Origin: Pirellulimonas nuda
GTDB lineage: Bacteria; Planctomycetota; Planctomycetia; Pirellulales; Lacipirellulaceae
Length of the DNA: 64,000 bases
NCBI RefSeq assembly: GCF_007750855.1
Contig: NZ_CP036291.1
Coordinates: 1,612,001-1,676,000, forward strand
Direction of reading: 5' to 3'
The position numbers and the translations under genes are program-made. Below the pieces are notes generated by a model that was not told the DNA's origin, ran no database searches, and was given only the letters and a program-made list of their open reading frames with translations. This document shows positions 52,807 to 64,000 of this stretch, in pieces; within the stretch, counting starts at the first letter, position 1, and each line of letters begins with the position of its first letter.

Positions 52807-54630
52807 TTACGCCCAACGGCGAGCCATCCATACGCCGACGACTCCGGCCAACGCCAGCAGCGCTCCCCCCGGTTCGGGCACCGCGCCGCCGCCGATCGCG
52901 CCAATCACGAGCGGCGGGACGGCGCCGTAGGTGACAACGCCGGAGTAGGTGATCGGGGCGCCGCCGCCGGTCATGCCGAAGTTGTTCTTCCAGGCGTCGT
53001 AGTCCGACTGAACAAACGTGGTCCCGAGCCCGTCCCGCCAAACCGTGTAGTCGGCCGTGTCGACGGCACCGTCGCTGTTGTAGTCGCCTGCCAGCGCGAC
53101 AGGCACGGCTCGGAACGTGAAGTCGAGGTCTCGCACGGCGCCCGGGACGAACGCTTGGCCCAGGTTGTAGGCCTCGCCCGGAGATAGCTCGGTGGTCCCC
53201 TGCGCCTTGAGTTCCGCAAGCAGGTTGGCCGAGGCGTTCGACTCTCGCCAGTCGTTGCCGTCGATCCCCTGCTGGTCGAGGCTGTTCCACTTGGGGTCGG
53301 TGGCGTCGAGCGAACCGGCGGCGCTCTTGACCGCATAGGCGTCGATCTTGACGGTAGACATCGACGTGTTCCGGAGCTGCGCGTTGCCGGTCGCGGGATC
53401 GACCACCAAGGTCAGGTTGTTGATGCCAGTTGTTCCGGTGTACTCCACGGCGCCGGTGATCGTGGCGCCGGCGGTATTGCGGTAGCTGAATGACAGGTCT
53501 TCGTAGCTGGTGTCGCCAAACGCCCCCGCCACGGTGGGGGCGTAGATGGCGCCGAGTGTCCGCTGGCCGGCGGGGCCGATCGCTTCGCTCCCGATCGCGC
53601 GGAGCTCGGAGAGTCGGTTTGCGGTGGGGTTCGACTCGGTCCAAGCGGGGGCGCCGCCCCCCTGGTCGTGCAGGCTGTTCCATGCCCCCTCGGCGATCGC
53701 GTCGCCCGGGGAAAAGACGGTGTAGGCGTCGATGTTCACCGTGACCGACGAACCAGGGTTTTTGATGCTCACCTGCCCGGTGTCGCGATTCACGGCGAGC
53801 GTAAGGCGCTGGTCGAGGAACAGCTCCAAGGTGGCGCCATTGGCGCCGGAGCCTCCCTGCCGCGTGCCGTAGAACTGGCCCGACTCAAGCGTCGGTCCGC
53901 CGGTGATGTTGATGGCGTTGAACGACCCGATCACGTTCTGGGCGTCGACGAGCACCCAGCTTGTCCCCGAAAACCCCGGGACGAACTCGACATTCAGGGC
54001 GCCGTTGATGAACGCGTTGGACTGCGACTTCAGCGGCGAGTGGGTCGCGGCGTTGATCTCGGCAATCAGCGTGTGGGACGCTTCAAGCGTGAGATCACCC
54101 GCGGACGAGAAGTTGACCGTGGGGCCGGTGATCCTGGTGGTGGCGCCGAGAGTCGTGGCGCCGGCCGAGGTGAGCGTCGCTGCGCCAGAGAGCCGGACGG
54201 CGCTGGAGGCGCCGTTGGTGTCGATCACCTGAGCGGAGAGCGTCCCGCCGGTCATCGCCAGCGTGCCGTTTCCCCCGCCGCCGACGACGAGCGTCCCGTT
54301 CGCGGGGCCGCCAGACACCACTTGGAGGCTTCCGCAGGGGGTGATATTGAGCGTCCCGGAGTTCCCCACGCCGCCCCCCAGGGTCAGCCCGCCGGGATTG
54401 GTGGAGACCGGCGTGCCGATGCTGGCCACGGCGGTGGGCAAGGCGCCGGAGCCGATCACTCCGACCTCAGCAAAGCCCGCCGATGGCGGCGGTCCGCCCT
54501 CCCAGTTGTTGGCGTCGTAGAGGCCGTTGCCGAGGTTGTTTGTGAAATTAATCGGCGATTGGCCGTGGGCGCCGGCCGCAAGCGCGCAGAACGCCGCCAG
54601 CAGTGCGGGGCGATGAACAAAGGTTCTCAT
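52807..54630 (-). CDS. Secreted beta-helix-like repeat protein with dockerin-like repeat and PEP-CTERM
   Basis: 607 residues. A signal peptide (about 1-23) is followed by a Gly/Thr-rich autotransporter-like region (GNSGTLNITPCGSLQVVSGG; GGGGNGTLAMTGGTLS) that suggests a beta-helix, then two related beta domains near 330-420 and 430-520. A dockerin-like repeat (GDYNSDGAVDTADYTVWRDG) follows, and the protein ends with a PEP-CTERM signal (VPEPGGALLALAG, then ARRWA). It should be sorted to the cell surface or matrix by an exosortase-type system; no exosortase gene is in the window. AGGA lies upstream of the ATG. Confidence 0.85.
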   Translation of the reverse strand: MRTFVHRPALLAAFCALAAGAHGQSPINFTNNLGNGLYDANNWEGGPPPSAGFAEVGVIGSGALPTAVASIGTPVSTNPGGLTLGGGVGNSGTLNITPCGSLQVVSGGPANGTLVVGGGGNGTLAMTGGTLSAQVIDTNGASSAVRLSGAATLTSAGATTLGATTRITGPTVNFSSAGDLTLEASHTLIAEINAATHSPLKSQSNAFINGALNVEFVPGFSGTSWVLVDAQNVIGSFNAINITGGPTLESGQFYGTRQGGSGANGATLELFLDQRLTLAVNRDTGQVSIKNPGSSVTVNIDAYTVFSPGDAIAEGAWNSLHDQGGGAPAWTESNPTANRLSELRAIGSEAIGPAGQRTLGAIYAPTVAGAFGDTSYEDLSFSYRNTAGATITGAVEYTGTTGINNLTLVVDPATGNAQLRNTSMSTVKIDAYAVKSAAGSLDATDPKWNSLDQQGIDGNDWRESNASANLLAELKAQGTTELSPGEAYNLGQAFVPGAVRDLDFTFRAVPVALAGDYNSDGAVDTADYTVWRDGLGTTFVQSDYDAWKNNFGMTGGGAPITYSGVVTYGAVPPLVIGAIGGGAVPEPGGALLALAGVVGVWMARRWA

Positions 54631-54683
54631 GGGGGAAGATTCCTGGCGGAGTAGGCGAGGGGGAAGAGTATCGGGCCGGGCGT

Positions 54684-55571
54684 TTAGCACCGCCGCCGCA
54701 GTCCGACACCCGCCAGAGCCGCCGTGAGCAGGCCGATGGCCAGCGACGCGGGCTCGGGGACCGCGTCGCCTCCTAGCGCCGCCGCGGCCTGAGGAACGTA
54801 GATCGATTTCCAAACGCCGAAGTCGTCGAAGTCGACCGTGCCGCTGAAGTCGAGGTCGCCTTCGCTGCCGGGCGTTGCGACCACGTTAAAGAGTCGGTCG
54901 CTGATGTACGCGAAGTCTTCGAGCCCGACTGAACCATTGCCATTCGCGTCGCCAGGGACCGAGGCGCTCCCCGCGGTGAACGAGAGCTTAATGTTGTCGA
55001 TCCACAAGAGGTTCGATCCGAGCCCCTCTCCTTGTGTGCCGGGAAGGAACACGCCGTCGGCGCCGGCGTTTGCGAAGTGGATGCCGATAGGCTGCCCGAT
55101 GGCAGGGCCCCCGAGAAGCTCAAACTCCAACTGGTACGACGCCAGCGCGGGGCTCGACAGCCCGTCCGTGAGCAGCGTGGTCGAAGAAGCATAGGTGTTG
55201 GCCTGAGAGAGCGTCCCCGCAAACAGCCCGGCGTAGAGGGAGGTCGTTCCCGAGACCGAGTCGCGCGAGGCCGCGTCGAAGGAAAGCACATACGTGCCCG
55301 AAGCGAAGACGTCGCTAAGAGCCTGTGACATGCCGCTGGTGGCATTGGTGGAGTGGAGCCCGCGCACCTGCCCTACGTTGGCGCCGTTGGTAGCGGCGGC
55401 GTCGGTCACCGCCTGGGTATGCGCCGCGGCGCCCCCCGACCGGGTCCAACCGGTTGGCTCGTTGCCGATGCTGTCCTCGAAGCTGGGGTTGCCGATGCTG
55501 AGGAAGGTCTGGGCGCTTGCTGTGGTGCAGACAAGGGCCGCCAAGAGCGACGCAGCGAAGATTGGTTTCAT
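54684..55571 (-). CDS. PEP-CTERM protein with NPSFE-type carbohydrate-binding-like domain
   Basis: 295 residues. A signal peptide (about 1-20) is followed by a beta-sandwich that starts IGNPSFEDSIGNEPTGWTRS, a pattern seen in extracellular DUF642 or CBM-like domains. A dockerin-like pair follows (GDANGNGSVGLEDFAYISD and GDLDFSGTVDFDDFGVWKS) and a PEP-CTERM signal (VPEPASLAIGLL, then GLRRRC). AGGA lies about nine bases before the ATG. It is a paralogue of the next gene and lies 53 bases from the beta-helix protein gene. Confidence 0.85.
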   Translation of the reverse strand: MKPIFAASLLAALVCTTASAQTFLSIGNPSFEDSIGNEPTGWTRSGGAAAHTQAVTDAAATNGANVGQVRGLHSTNATSGMSQALSDVFASGTYVLSFDAASRDSVSGTTSLYAGLFAGTLSQANTYASSTTLLTDGLSSPALASYQLEFELLGGPAIGQPIGIHFANAGADGVFLPGTQGEGLGSNLLWIDNIKLSFTAGSASVPGDANGNGSVGLEDFAYISDRLFNVVATPGSEGDLDFSGTVDFDDFGVWKSIYVPQAAAALGGDAVPEPASLAIGLLTAALAGVGLRRRC

Positions 55572-55655
55572 CAATCGATTCCTATTCGCGAAAGAGGGTT
55601 TCAAACGGGATCGCCGACCTGATCGCGGCGAGCAGAGCGAGTCCACTTCATCGGG

Positions 55656-56348
55656 TCATACAAGCCGCCTGCCAACGTAGGCCGCTCCGGCAGACGCGAT
55701 CAGCAGCAGCACGCAAGCGGGTTCGGGGACCGACGGCGCGTAGTCGATCGCCACGTTGTCCAGCAACAGGCGGTTGCCCGCGGCGCCGTTTCCAGCGAAG
55801 TCGCCGTTGAGCGGGTCCATCGCGTCGTCGTCCGACGAGGTGCCTGCGTTGATAAACTGAAGGCCCAAAGGGTTGCCGATCGCCGGCGAACCGTTCGGCA
55901 CGACCACCGAGACCGAATACGACTTGAGGGAAGCGTCGGCCGCAGGCAGCGATATAACCGCCCCACCCAGGTAGTCGCCCGGAACGGTGTTAAACAATCC
56001 CGCGAAGACGTCCGTCGACGACGCGTTGGACGACTCGGCGTCGAACGAGATCGTGTAGGCACCTGCCAAGATGGTGTCGCCAAGGACTTGGAAGATGCCG
56101 GAGTTGGCCGTGGCGCTGTGATAGCCACGGAGGTTGGCGACGTTGTCGCCGCTTGTGGCCAGGGGGTTGGCCTCGGTCACGTTGTGGCCCGACTGGGCGC
56201 CCGACTCGCCATCGGTCCAGTCAGCGACGTCGGCGTTGACGCCGCTTTCGAAACTAGGGTTCGCAATGGCGATAGGCAGCGCTGAACACTTAGCAACCGC
56301 GCATACCGCAACAAGAACGCCAAACACAAGTCCGACATACCGTGGCAT
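55656..56348 (-). CDS. PEP-CTERM protein with NPSFE-type domain
   Basis: 230 residues. A signal peptide (about 1-24) is followed by the same fold as the neighbouring gene (IANPSFESGVNADVADWTDG; RGYHSATANSGIFQVLGD; LLLDNVAIDYAPS), but it has no dockerin-like repeat. It ends with a PEP-CTERM signal (VPEPACVLLLIA, then GRRLV). It is probably surface-exposed. It begins the run of three PEP-CTERM genes read leftwards from 56348. Confidence 0.85.
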   Translation of the reverse strand: MPRYVGLVFGVLVAVCAVAKCSALPIAIANPSFESGVNADVADWTDGESGAQSGHNVTEANPLATSGDNVANLRGYHSATANSGIFQVLGDTILAGAYTISFDAESSNASSTDVFAGLFNTVPGDYLGGAVISLPAADASLKSYSVSVVVPNGSPAIGNPLGLQFINAGTSSDDDAMDPLNGDFAGNGAAGNRLLLDNVAIDYAPSVPEPACVLLLIASAGAAYVGRRLV

Positions 56349-56769
56349 TAGTCAAGCCCTCGTAGAAAAGTCGGCGTTCGACGGGGCCCGCGGCCGAGCA
56401 CGAGCCGGTCAAATCCGCGCAAAAAATTAACAGACCATCGAAAAGACGGTTGACAGGTTTCAGTATGCCAAGGGTAAATCATAAAGTCCACGGCGCAGTT
56501 GCGATATTCCCAGCGAATCTTGTTTCCGCCGCGTTGCACCAACTTGCGTCCCTGGTTGAGCCCGCGGACGGCGGCGGGTCGAGGGGAGGCGCCCGGCAGG
56601 GCGGGTTGATCCCCCTCGAAACCGCTGGGGCCGGCCGCTACGTCAGCTCTCAAGCGACGCCGGCCTTAGTGACACGCGTTGAGGCTCGCGTGCGGGCCCA
56701 GAGCGTCCGCGAGCCGCGACGGCCTTGTGCGGTCTGGCGGCTTACCGGATTGCGTTGCTGCTGCCCCGT
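56349..56769. other. Intergenic region without a supported gene
   Basis: About 420 bases. The part near 56405-56490 is unusually AT-rich for this window (for example GCGCAAAAAATTAACAG) and probably contains the promoter of the PEP-CTERM run. No coding frame or RNA was recognised. Confidence 0.35.
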
Positions 56770-57933
56770 TCAAGCGCTCGCGGACCAACCCGGAGCGGGA
56801 TCAGGCGCCAGCTCTGTCGGACCGCCGTTGAGAAGCGCGACGGCGGCGAGGCTCGCCTCACGCACGCTGGGTTCTGTAGCGAGTCCCCGGAGGCGAACCT
56901 GCGTTTGCCACTGGGCGCCTGGGGGCAGCGAGACAACCCGGCCGTGCCCCTCTTCAAACGAGCGCTGGTTCGGCAGGTTGGTGCCGGGCTCGAGCCCGGC
57001 AACGAACCCATCTTCGTCGGATTGAGAGTTCTTCCAAACGGTGAACCACGGGAGCTCACGGAGGCAGAAGCCGAGCTCTACCCCAGCGGCGCCGGCGGCG
57101 TTTTGTAGCACCACCGAGGTCCTCCCCTGGGCGTCCCCCGCCAGCTCTAGGAAGTAGACCTGCTCCGAGAATTCGGCCCGCTGCTGTGGGATAACTGCCC
57201 AGTCCGCGACCCCGCCCTGGACCGCTGCTTCGTCCCTTGGGCAAACGCGCACGGCAGGGGCTTCGACCCGGGCGCCGGGCGCCAAGAACGGTTTGCCCAG
57301 ATTGATGTGATAGAGCATCTGCATCGTTGCGGGGCTCGCCCCGATGTTCTTGACGGTGTCGGTCCACTGCAGGACGCCCTGGGCGGCGTCGATGACGTAC
57401 TGGGTCGTTAGCAGCAATTTCTGCCCCAAGAAGCGGCGCTCTGCTACCTGGCCCGTCACGCGGATAATAGACTGATCCGCGTTGACCTCAACCGCTAGGA
57501 AGCACGCCGGTGTGTTGGCGATGCGGCCGTGAAGCGGGTAGCGGAGGCGGCCCTCCGCGTTAAACTCGGGGGCGCCGTTGCTCTCCAGACCGCAGCGGAA
57601 CATCAACTCCGTGATGCCATCAAGAAACCCCACGCCGGACGGCTCGGAAAGGGGCACATAGGCTGGGTGGACCGGGTTGCCCAGCGGCGATTGCCACCCC
57701 AACGGCACGCCGTCGAGGGTTGCGCGCCACAGCCCCATGCCGCGCGTCGGAAGGATCTCGCAACGCACACGGTCGGTGCGGACCTCGAGGACTCCAACGC
57801 CCTCCGACACGCCCCCGTGCAGCCGACGCAGCTCGACCGACCAAGGTTTCTCGTTCTCGGCAGACCCTATTTGGAAAGTCTCGACATGGAGACCGCTGTC
57901 AGCATCGATCAGCAGATGCTTCTGTTCTGCCAT
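56770..57933 (-). CDS. DUF4432 aldose 1-epimerase-like protein
   Basis: 387 residues. Conserved family features are ILPTRGMGLWRATLDGVPLG, PLHGRIANTPACF, QMLYHINLGKPFLAPGARVE and a C-terminal EDGFVAGLEPGTNLPNQRS segment, which together mark DUF4432, a branch of the galactose mutarotase superfamily. It likely interconverts anomers of a sugar in the cytoplasm, since no signal is seen. ATG 57933 has AGGTGG just upstream; a GTG at 57942 would add three residues. It is divergent from the sugar cluster that starts at 58542 and probably co-regulated with it. Confidence 0.87.
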   Translation of the reverse strand: MAEQKHLLIDADSGLHVETFQIGSAENEKPWSVELRRLHGGVSEGVGVLEVRTDRVRCEILPTRGMGLWRATLDGVPLGWQSPLGNPVHPAYVPLSEPSGVGFLDGITELMFRCGLESNGAPEFNAEGRLRYPLHGRIANTPACFLAVEVNADQSIIRVTGQVAERRFLGQKLLLTTQYVIDAAQGVLQWTDTVKNIGASPATMQMLYHINLGKPFLAPGARVEAPAVRVCPRDEAAVQGGVADWAVIPQQRAEFSEQVYFLELAGDAQGRTSVVLQNAAGAAGVELGFCLRELPWFTVWKNSQSDEDGFVAGLEPGTNLPNQRSFEEGHGRVVSLPPGAQWQTQVRLRGLATEPSVREASLAAVALLNGGPTELAPDPAPGWSASA

Positions 57934-58541
57934 TGCGTCCACCTATTTCCAGAAGTTCGTGCAGCCGCGCCAGCAATCTGCGTCGCTGGAACGGGGGCCT
58001 GTGAGAGTCGAAGAAGACCGACGCGCGTCGACAAGTGATCGTCGTACCGATCGCCATGGAGCCGAACGAGAGTGGCGCCGACGGAGATTCTAGACCGCCA
58101 AGCAGCCGTGCGCGAATCCGTGGCGGGGCGTTCCGAGTAGAGCGGCTCCTAGAGCGATCTGCGGCCCGCTGGGGCCGCGGGGCGCCATCGCGATCCTGGC
58201 GCCTGCATGCTCTCTCAGTGATGGTGATACTTTTTTCGCGTCCATCGCGTCTCGTTTCCGACGTAATGCAGCGGAGGTCTTAGGGCGACGTTATCGCTCG
58301 ACCTAGCGTGCGGGCCTCTGATGGACGGGGCTCCACAGCTAGTCTAAAATCGGCCCAGCGACGGCAAACCGGCTTGGCCATCCTCCTCTGTCTTGGCTTT
58401 TCTTCTAGTTCTCGGCAATTCGCGTTCCTTTCTTTCAATAGACCCGCGACGCGAGGTCCGCTCTCGCTAAACAAGGAACGAAACGCACTTAATCCGCTAG
58501 TTCGGGCGGTCGCTCGGACAACCTCCACGGACCACATCGCT
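57934..58541. promoter_or_regulatory. Divergent promoter region of the sugar cluster
   Basis: About 600 bases between the DUF4432 gene (-) and the cupin gene (+) with no supported gene. A T-rich stretch near 58225-58260 and an A/T-rich stretch near 58430-58490 stand out from the GC-rich background and may carry the promoters. No regulator gene is encoded nearby, so control may act from elsewhere. Confidence 0.4.
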
Positions 58542-59777
58542 ATGGATAATCTCGTCACCGCCGACAACGTTGGCGACGTTTTGAACTCGGCCCTGAACGC
58601 CGGCGAGGGGTTGTTGCATCTGTCGCCGACCTGGGTGCCCAGGAGCTTCCTCCACCCCGGCAAGCGGATCCGACTGCACCCGCAGGACTACTACGCCTAC
58701 GGCGCCGACCGCGGCGGGATCGACGAACGGTGGTTCGCCAGCACCACCGACGCGGCCAACGAAGGGCGGGTGTGGCACGAGGGGCAGAGCTTTGTGCGTT
58801 TTGAAGGAAAACGCTTCCTGCTGAAGGACGCGGTCGCTGAGGCGGGCCGCCAGCTCATCGGCCCCAAGATGTGGGACGCCCACGGGCGCTGGCCGGTGTA
58901 CTCAAAGTTCTTCGACAACATGGGGCCCATCCCACACCACATGCACCAGAGCTTCGACGACGCGAAGCTTGTGGGGCAGCAGGGCAAGCCCGAAAGCTAT
59001 TACTTCCCGCCGCAGTACAACAACTGCGACAACAACTTCCCCTACACGTTCATGGGGCTCGAGCCGGGCACCACCAAAGACCAGGTGCGTCGCTGCCTAG
59101 AGAACTGGGACCGCGGCGAGAACGGCATCCTCGACCTCTCCAAGGCGTACCGCCTAAAGCGGGGGTCGGGCTGGCTGATCCCGCCGGGGGTGCTGCACGC
59201 GCCCGGCTCGCTCTGCACCTACGAGCCCCAGTGGGGGAGCGACGTCTTCGGCATGTACCAGAACATCGTCGAGGGGAGGTACGTCCCGTGGTCGCTGCTG
59301 GTCAAGGACATGCCCGCCGACAAGCACGACGATCTCGACTTCATCGTCGAGCAGCTCGACTGGGAGCGGAACGTCGATCCCGAGTTCAAGGACCACAACT
59401 ACCTCGAACCGATCACGGCGGACTCGGGCGACGGCTGGCGTGACGATTGGGTGGTCTACGGCACGGTCGACGGCGCCCAGTTGTTCAGCTCGAAGCGGCT
59501 CACGCTGGAGCCCGGCGCCAAGTGCGTGCTACGCGACCCGGGCGCCAGCGGATGGATCACGGTGCAAGGCAAGGGCCGCATGGGCAAGCTGGCCCTGCAG
59601 ACCCCCACCATGATCCGCTTTGGCGCCGAGACCGAAGACGAGGTCTTCATCACGCACGAAGCGGCCGGCCGTGGGGTCGAGATCGAGAACACCGGGAGCG
59701 AGCCGCTTGAGGGGCTCCGCTACTTCGGCCCGGACACCTTCGATTCTGTTCCCGCCGTCGGAAGCTACCAATCCTAG
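58542..59777 (+). CDS. Cupin protein, mannose-6-phosphate-isomerase-like
   Basis: 411 residues. The centre has a metal-binding cupin signature (MGPIPHHMHQSFDDAKLVGQ), followed by KRGSGWLIPPGVLHAPGSLC, and a second cupin-like C-terminal half (KRLTLEPGAKCVLRDPGASG). This resembles class I phosphomannose isomerase architecture, although no phosphate-binding site can be identified. No signal peptide. It probably isomerises or otherwise handles a free sugar. ATG 58542 is chosen because the longer open frame upstream lies in A/T-rich promoter-like DNA. It heads a same-strand run to the window end. Confidence 0.82.
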   Translation: MDNLVTADNVGDVLNSALNAGEGLLHLSPTWVPRSFLHPGKRIRLHPQDYYAYGADRGGIDERWFASTTDAANEGRVWHEGQSFVRFEGKRFLLKDAVAEAGRQLIGPKMWDAHGRWPVYSKFFDNMGPIPHHMHQSFDDAKLVGQQGKPESYYFPPQYNNCDNNFPYTFMGLEPGTTKDQVRRCLENWDRGENGILDLSKAYRLKRGSGWLIPPGVLHAPGSLCTYEPQWGSDVFGMYQNIVEGRYVPWSLLVKDMPADKHDDLDFIVEQLDWERNVDPEFKDHNYLEPITADSGDGWRDDWVVYGTVDGAQLFSSKRLTLEPGAKCVLRDPGASGWITVQGKGRMGKLALQTPTMIRFGAETEDEVFITHEAAGRGVEIENTGSEPLEGLRYFGPDTFDSVPAVGSYQS

Positions 59778-59840
59778 CGCATCAAGTCGCTCGGATAGCA
59801 GTCACCCCGTCCCGTCATCCATTCGCCGCAAAGCAGTCGC

Positions 59841-60872
<1,032 letters not shown>

Positions 60873-60876
60873 GACC

Positions 60877-62027
<1,151 letters not shown>

Positions 62028-62031
<4 letters not shown>

Positions 62032-62876
62032 AGTACGGCATCAACCTATTGCTGTGGACCGCCGAGCTGAACGACGGGCTTCTGCCAACGTTCGAGTGGC
62101 TTCGCTCGATCGGCTACGACGGCGTAGAGCTGCCGCTGTTCAACCCCGGATTAAACTACGGCGCCTGGGGCCGCCGCTTGGATGAGTTCGGGCTGGAGCG
62201 TTCCGCAGTGACCGTGCGCACCGCGGCGGACAACCCCATCAGCCCCGACAGCGCGGTGCGCGCCGCCGGGGTCGAGGCCAACAAGCGGGTGATCGACTGC
62301 TGCGTGGCGGCGGGGGCCTCGATGCTGGGAGGTCCTTTTTATTCGGCGCACGGAGAGTTCACCGGCCAGGGCCCGACCGACGACGAGTGGGCCTGGGGAG
62401 TGGAGAGCATGCGGATCGTCGCCGAGCACGCCGGCGACGCCGGCGTCGTACTGGCGTTGGAGCCGCTGAACCGCTTCGAGACCTACCTGCTCACCACGCA
62501 AGCGGACGCGGCCCGCTTTGTCGCACAGGTCGACCACCCCGCCTGCCAGGTGATGTTTGACACATTCCACGCCCATATCGAGGAAAAAGACTCCTCGGCC
62601 GCCATCCGCGTGGCCGGAGAGCGCATTCGCCAGGTCCATATTTCTGAGAATGATCGCAGCACTCCGGGCGCCGGGAGCGTACGCTGGGACGAGACCTTCG
62701 ACACGCTGCACGACATCGGCTACGACGGCTGGATGACGGTCGAAGCGTTCGGCCTGGCGATGCCGGAGGTGGCAAGCGCAACCAAGATATGGCGAAGGAT
62801 GTACGACAGCGAACAGCAGCTAGCGCGCGAAGCCCTCGCGTTCATGCAGAAGCAGGTCGCCACGCGATGGGTCTAA
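62028..62876 (+). CDS. D-tagatose/D-psicose 3-epimerase family protein
   Basis: 282 residues, the usual length. All active-site residues of D-tagatose 3-epimerase can be placed with a constant offset: E145 ([10 protein letters not shown]), D178 and H181 ([11 protein letters not shown]), H204 and R210 ([12 protein letters not shown]) and E239 (MTVEAFG). It should epimerise a ketose at C3 using a metal ion. Its ATG overlaps the preceding stop by four bases (ATGA), so it is translationally coupled to the dehydrogenase. Which ketose is natural here is unknown; L-ribulose or a 3-keto sugar is possible. Confidence 0.93.
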
Positions 62877-62916
62877 GACGTTTCCGTTCTCAACCGCTCA
62901 CCAAGAACCAATCGTC

Positions 62917-63675
62917 ATGAGAATCTTCCCGCTTCGGTCGATCGTGGCATTCGCCCTAGTGTGGGCGCTAATCGGCGCCCGCCCCGTGCTCGCAGAGCAG
63001 GATGAAGCGGGGTTCAGGCCCCTCTTTGACGGGAAGACGCTCGAAGGCTGGGACGGCGATCCCGCGCTGTGGCAGGCCTCCGACGGCGTCATCCGCAGCG
63101 TCACAACGGACGACGCCCCCCTCGAATACAATCAGTTCTTGATCTGGGACGGCGAGGTTGGCGACTTTGTGCTGCGGCTGGAGTTCCGCGTGGCGGACCG
63201 CGGCGTCGGCAATTCCGGCGTGCAGTACCGCTCGAAGCGCATGCCCGATGCGGGTAATTGGGTGGTCGGCGGCTACCAGGCAGACATCGAGCGGACCAAC
63301 AAGCACATGGGGATCCTCTACGAAGAACGGGGCCGGGGGATCCTGGCCAACCGTGGCGAAAAGGTTGAGTTGACCGCCGGCCCCAAGGGGGTCAAGAAAC
63401 AGGTTGTCGGCAAGGTGGGAGACCCCGCCGAGATCGTAGACGGCGTGCGGGCCGGCGAGTGGCAGACGCTCGAAGTCTCTGCGGTCGGCAACGAGCTCGT
63501 CCACAAGCTCAACGGCCGGACCACGGTCCGCGTAGTGGACAACGACGCCGCCCACGCCGCACAACGCGGGATCGTGGCCCTGCAGGTGCACAAGGGGCCC
63601 GCGATGCAGATCGAGTTCCGCAACATCCGCCTCAAAGACATCGCAAGAAACGACGGCGCCGTGTCTAACGAATAG
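62917..63675 (+). CDS. Secreted DUF1080 3-keto-disaccharide hydrolase family protein
   Basis: 252 residues. A signal peptide (about 1-26) is followed by the DUF1080 concanavalin-like fold: FRPLFDGKTLEGWDGDPALW at the start, FVLRLEFRVADRGVGNSGVQ, GGYQADIERTNKHMGILYEE in the middle and MQIEFRNIRLKDI at the end. Members of this family hydrolyse glycosidic bonds after the sugar has been oxidised to the 3-keto form. Its place behind a dehydrogenase and epimerase supports a keto-sugar route. It lies 40 bases after the epimerase gene. Confidence 0.9.
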   Translation: MRIFPLRSIVAFALVWALIGARPVLAEQDEAGFRPLFDGKTLEGWDGDPALWQASDGVIRSVTTDDAPLEYNQFLIWDGEVGDFVLRLEFRVADRGVGNSGVQYRSKRMPDAGNWVVGGYQADIERTNKHMGILYEERGRGILANRGEKVELTAGPKGVKKQVVGKVGDPAEIVDGVRAGEWQTLEVSAVGNELVHKLNGRTTVRVVDNDAAHAAQRGIVALQVHKGPAMQIEFRNIRLKDIARNDGAVSNE

Positions 63676-63712
63676 TTCCTCCGCTCGCCCATACTTCAAC
63701 GACGGATTTCTT

Positions 63713-64000
63713 ATGGCTTCCAAACTCCGAAAGACCCGGCGCCAGTTCCTCGCAGCCACGGCCAAGGCCGGCGCGGCGATCGCAGCGCCGATGATCGTCC
63801 CCAGCTCTGTCCTGGGCCGCGACGGCGCCACGCCCCCTAGCGAGCGGGTCGTTGTCGGCGGCATCGGCATCGGCAACCGCGGCAGCTACGACCTGGGGTG
63901 CTTCCTGCAGCAGCCGGACGTCGCTTTCGCCGCGGTCTGCGACGTGAAGCAAGCGCGGCGGACCGCCGTCAAGAAGATGGCCGACGACAAGTACGGCAAC
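63713..64000 (+). CDS. Tat-exported Gfo/Idh/MocA family oxidoreductase (partial)
   Basis: The first 96 residues are in the window. A twin-Arg leader (KTRRQFLAATAKAGAAIAAP) points to Tat export with bound cofactor. The start of a Rossmann fold follows (VVVGGIGIGNRGSYDLG). This is the exported dehydrogenase type common in planctomycetes and often found next to DUF1080 genes, where it could make 3-keto-glycosides in the periplasm. The rest of the gene lies past the window. Confidence 0.9.
   Translation, partial: MASKLRKTRRQFLAATAKAGAAIAAPMIVPSSVLGRDGATPPSERVVVGGIGIGNRGSYDLGCFLQQPDVAFAAVCDVKQARRTAVKKMADDKYGN

Overview
The window is a high-GC piece of a planctomycete chromosome, most likely from the Pirellulales (Lacipirellulaceae-like); this is inferred from gene content, not from a marker gene. 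Typical planctomycete traits are: an ECF sigma factor paired with a Ser/Thr kinase; several more Ser/Thr kinases, one fused to a receiver domain; DUF1559 pilin-like proteins with the H-X9-DG motif; PEP-CTERM and dockerin-like proteins; many sulfatases; YTV-like and Cys-rich secreted proteins; and an N-terminal LESRxMLA motif on a secreted peroxidase.

Layout. 1-6950: truncated secreted animal-type haem peroxidase (-), ECF sigma factor plus membrane Ser/Thr kinase (+), a YrhK-like protein, a cytochrome c-PQQ sugar dehydrogenase and a DUF1559 protein (-). 7239-18376 is a same-strand signalling island: receiver-kinase, FHA-GAF-cyclase, a large kinase with TPR-like C-terminus, then two exported proteins of unknown function. 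18559-22960 is an envelope/efflux region: a DUF3302 (YiaW-like) and HlyD (YiaV-like) pair facing a TolC-type outer-membrane lipoprotein and a Cys-repeat protein, then MarC. 23082-30478 holds a membrane protein, an AI-2E transporter with a very large insertion, a HEAT-repeat lipoprotein, and a four-gene run (CsbD/ElaB-like, two small anchored proteins, DUF1469 holin-like) that ends in a clear terminator. tRNA-Ala(UGC) follows at 30760.

31370-40339 is mixed metabolism: a hydroxyisobutyrate-dehydrogenase-type reductase, lactate permease, a secreted FAD oxidoreductase, a di-haem cytochrome and an AhpD-like protein. It includes the most gene-poor tract of the window (38419-39860), which holds a decayed immunity-protein-like gene with a Trp-to-amber codon.

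40484-64000 is a carbohydrate accessory region. It carries GH97, a canonical arylsulfatase, a sugar porter, twin sulfatases with an unusual CSASK active-site signature and TEDQG metal motif, a DUF1559/lipoprotein pair, three PEP-CTERM proteins, and a sugar-conversion cluster: DUF4432 epimerase, cupin isomerase-like, TIM-barrel, Gfo/Idh/MocA dehydrogenase, tagatose/psicose 3-epimerase, DUF1080 3-keto-glycoside hydrolase, and a second Tat-exported Gfo/Idh/MocA. Together these suggest use of sulfated polysaccharide and sugars through keto-sugar chemistry.

No CRISPR array, rRNA, prophage or intact insertion sequence was seen.
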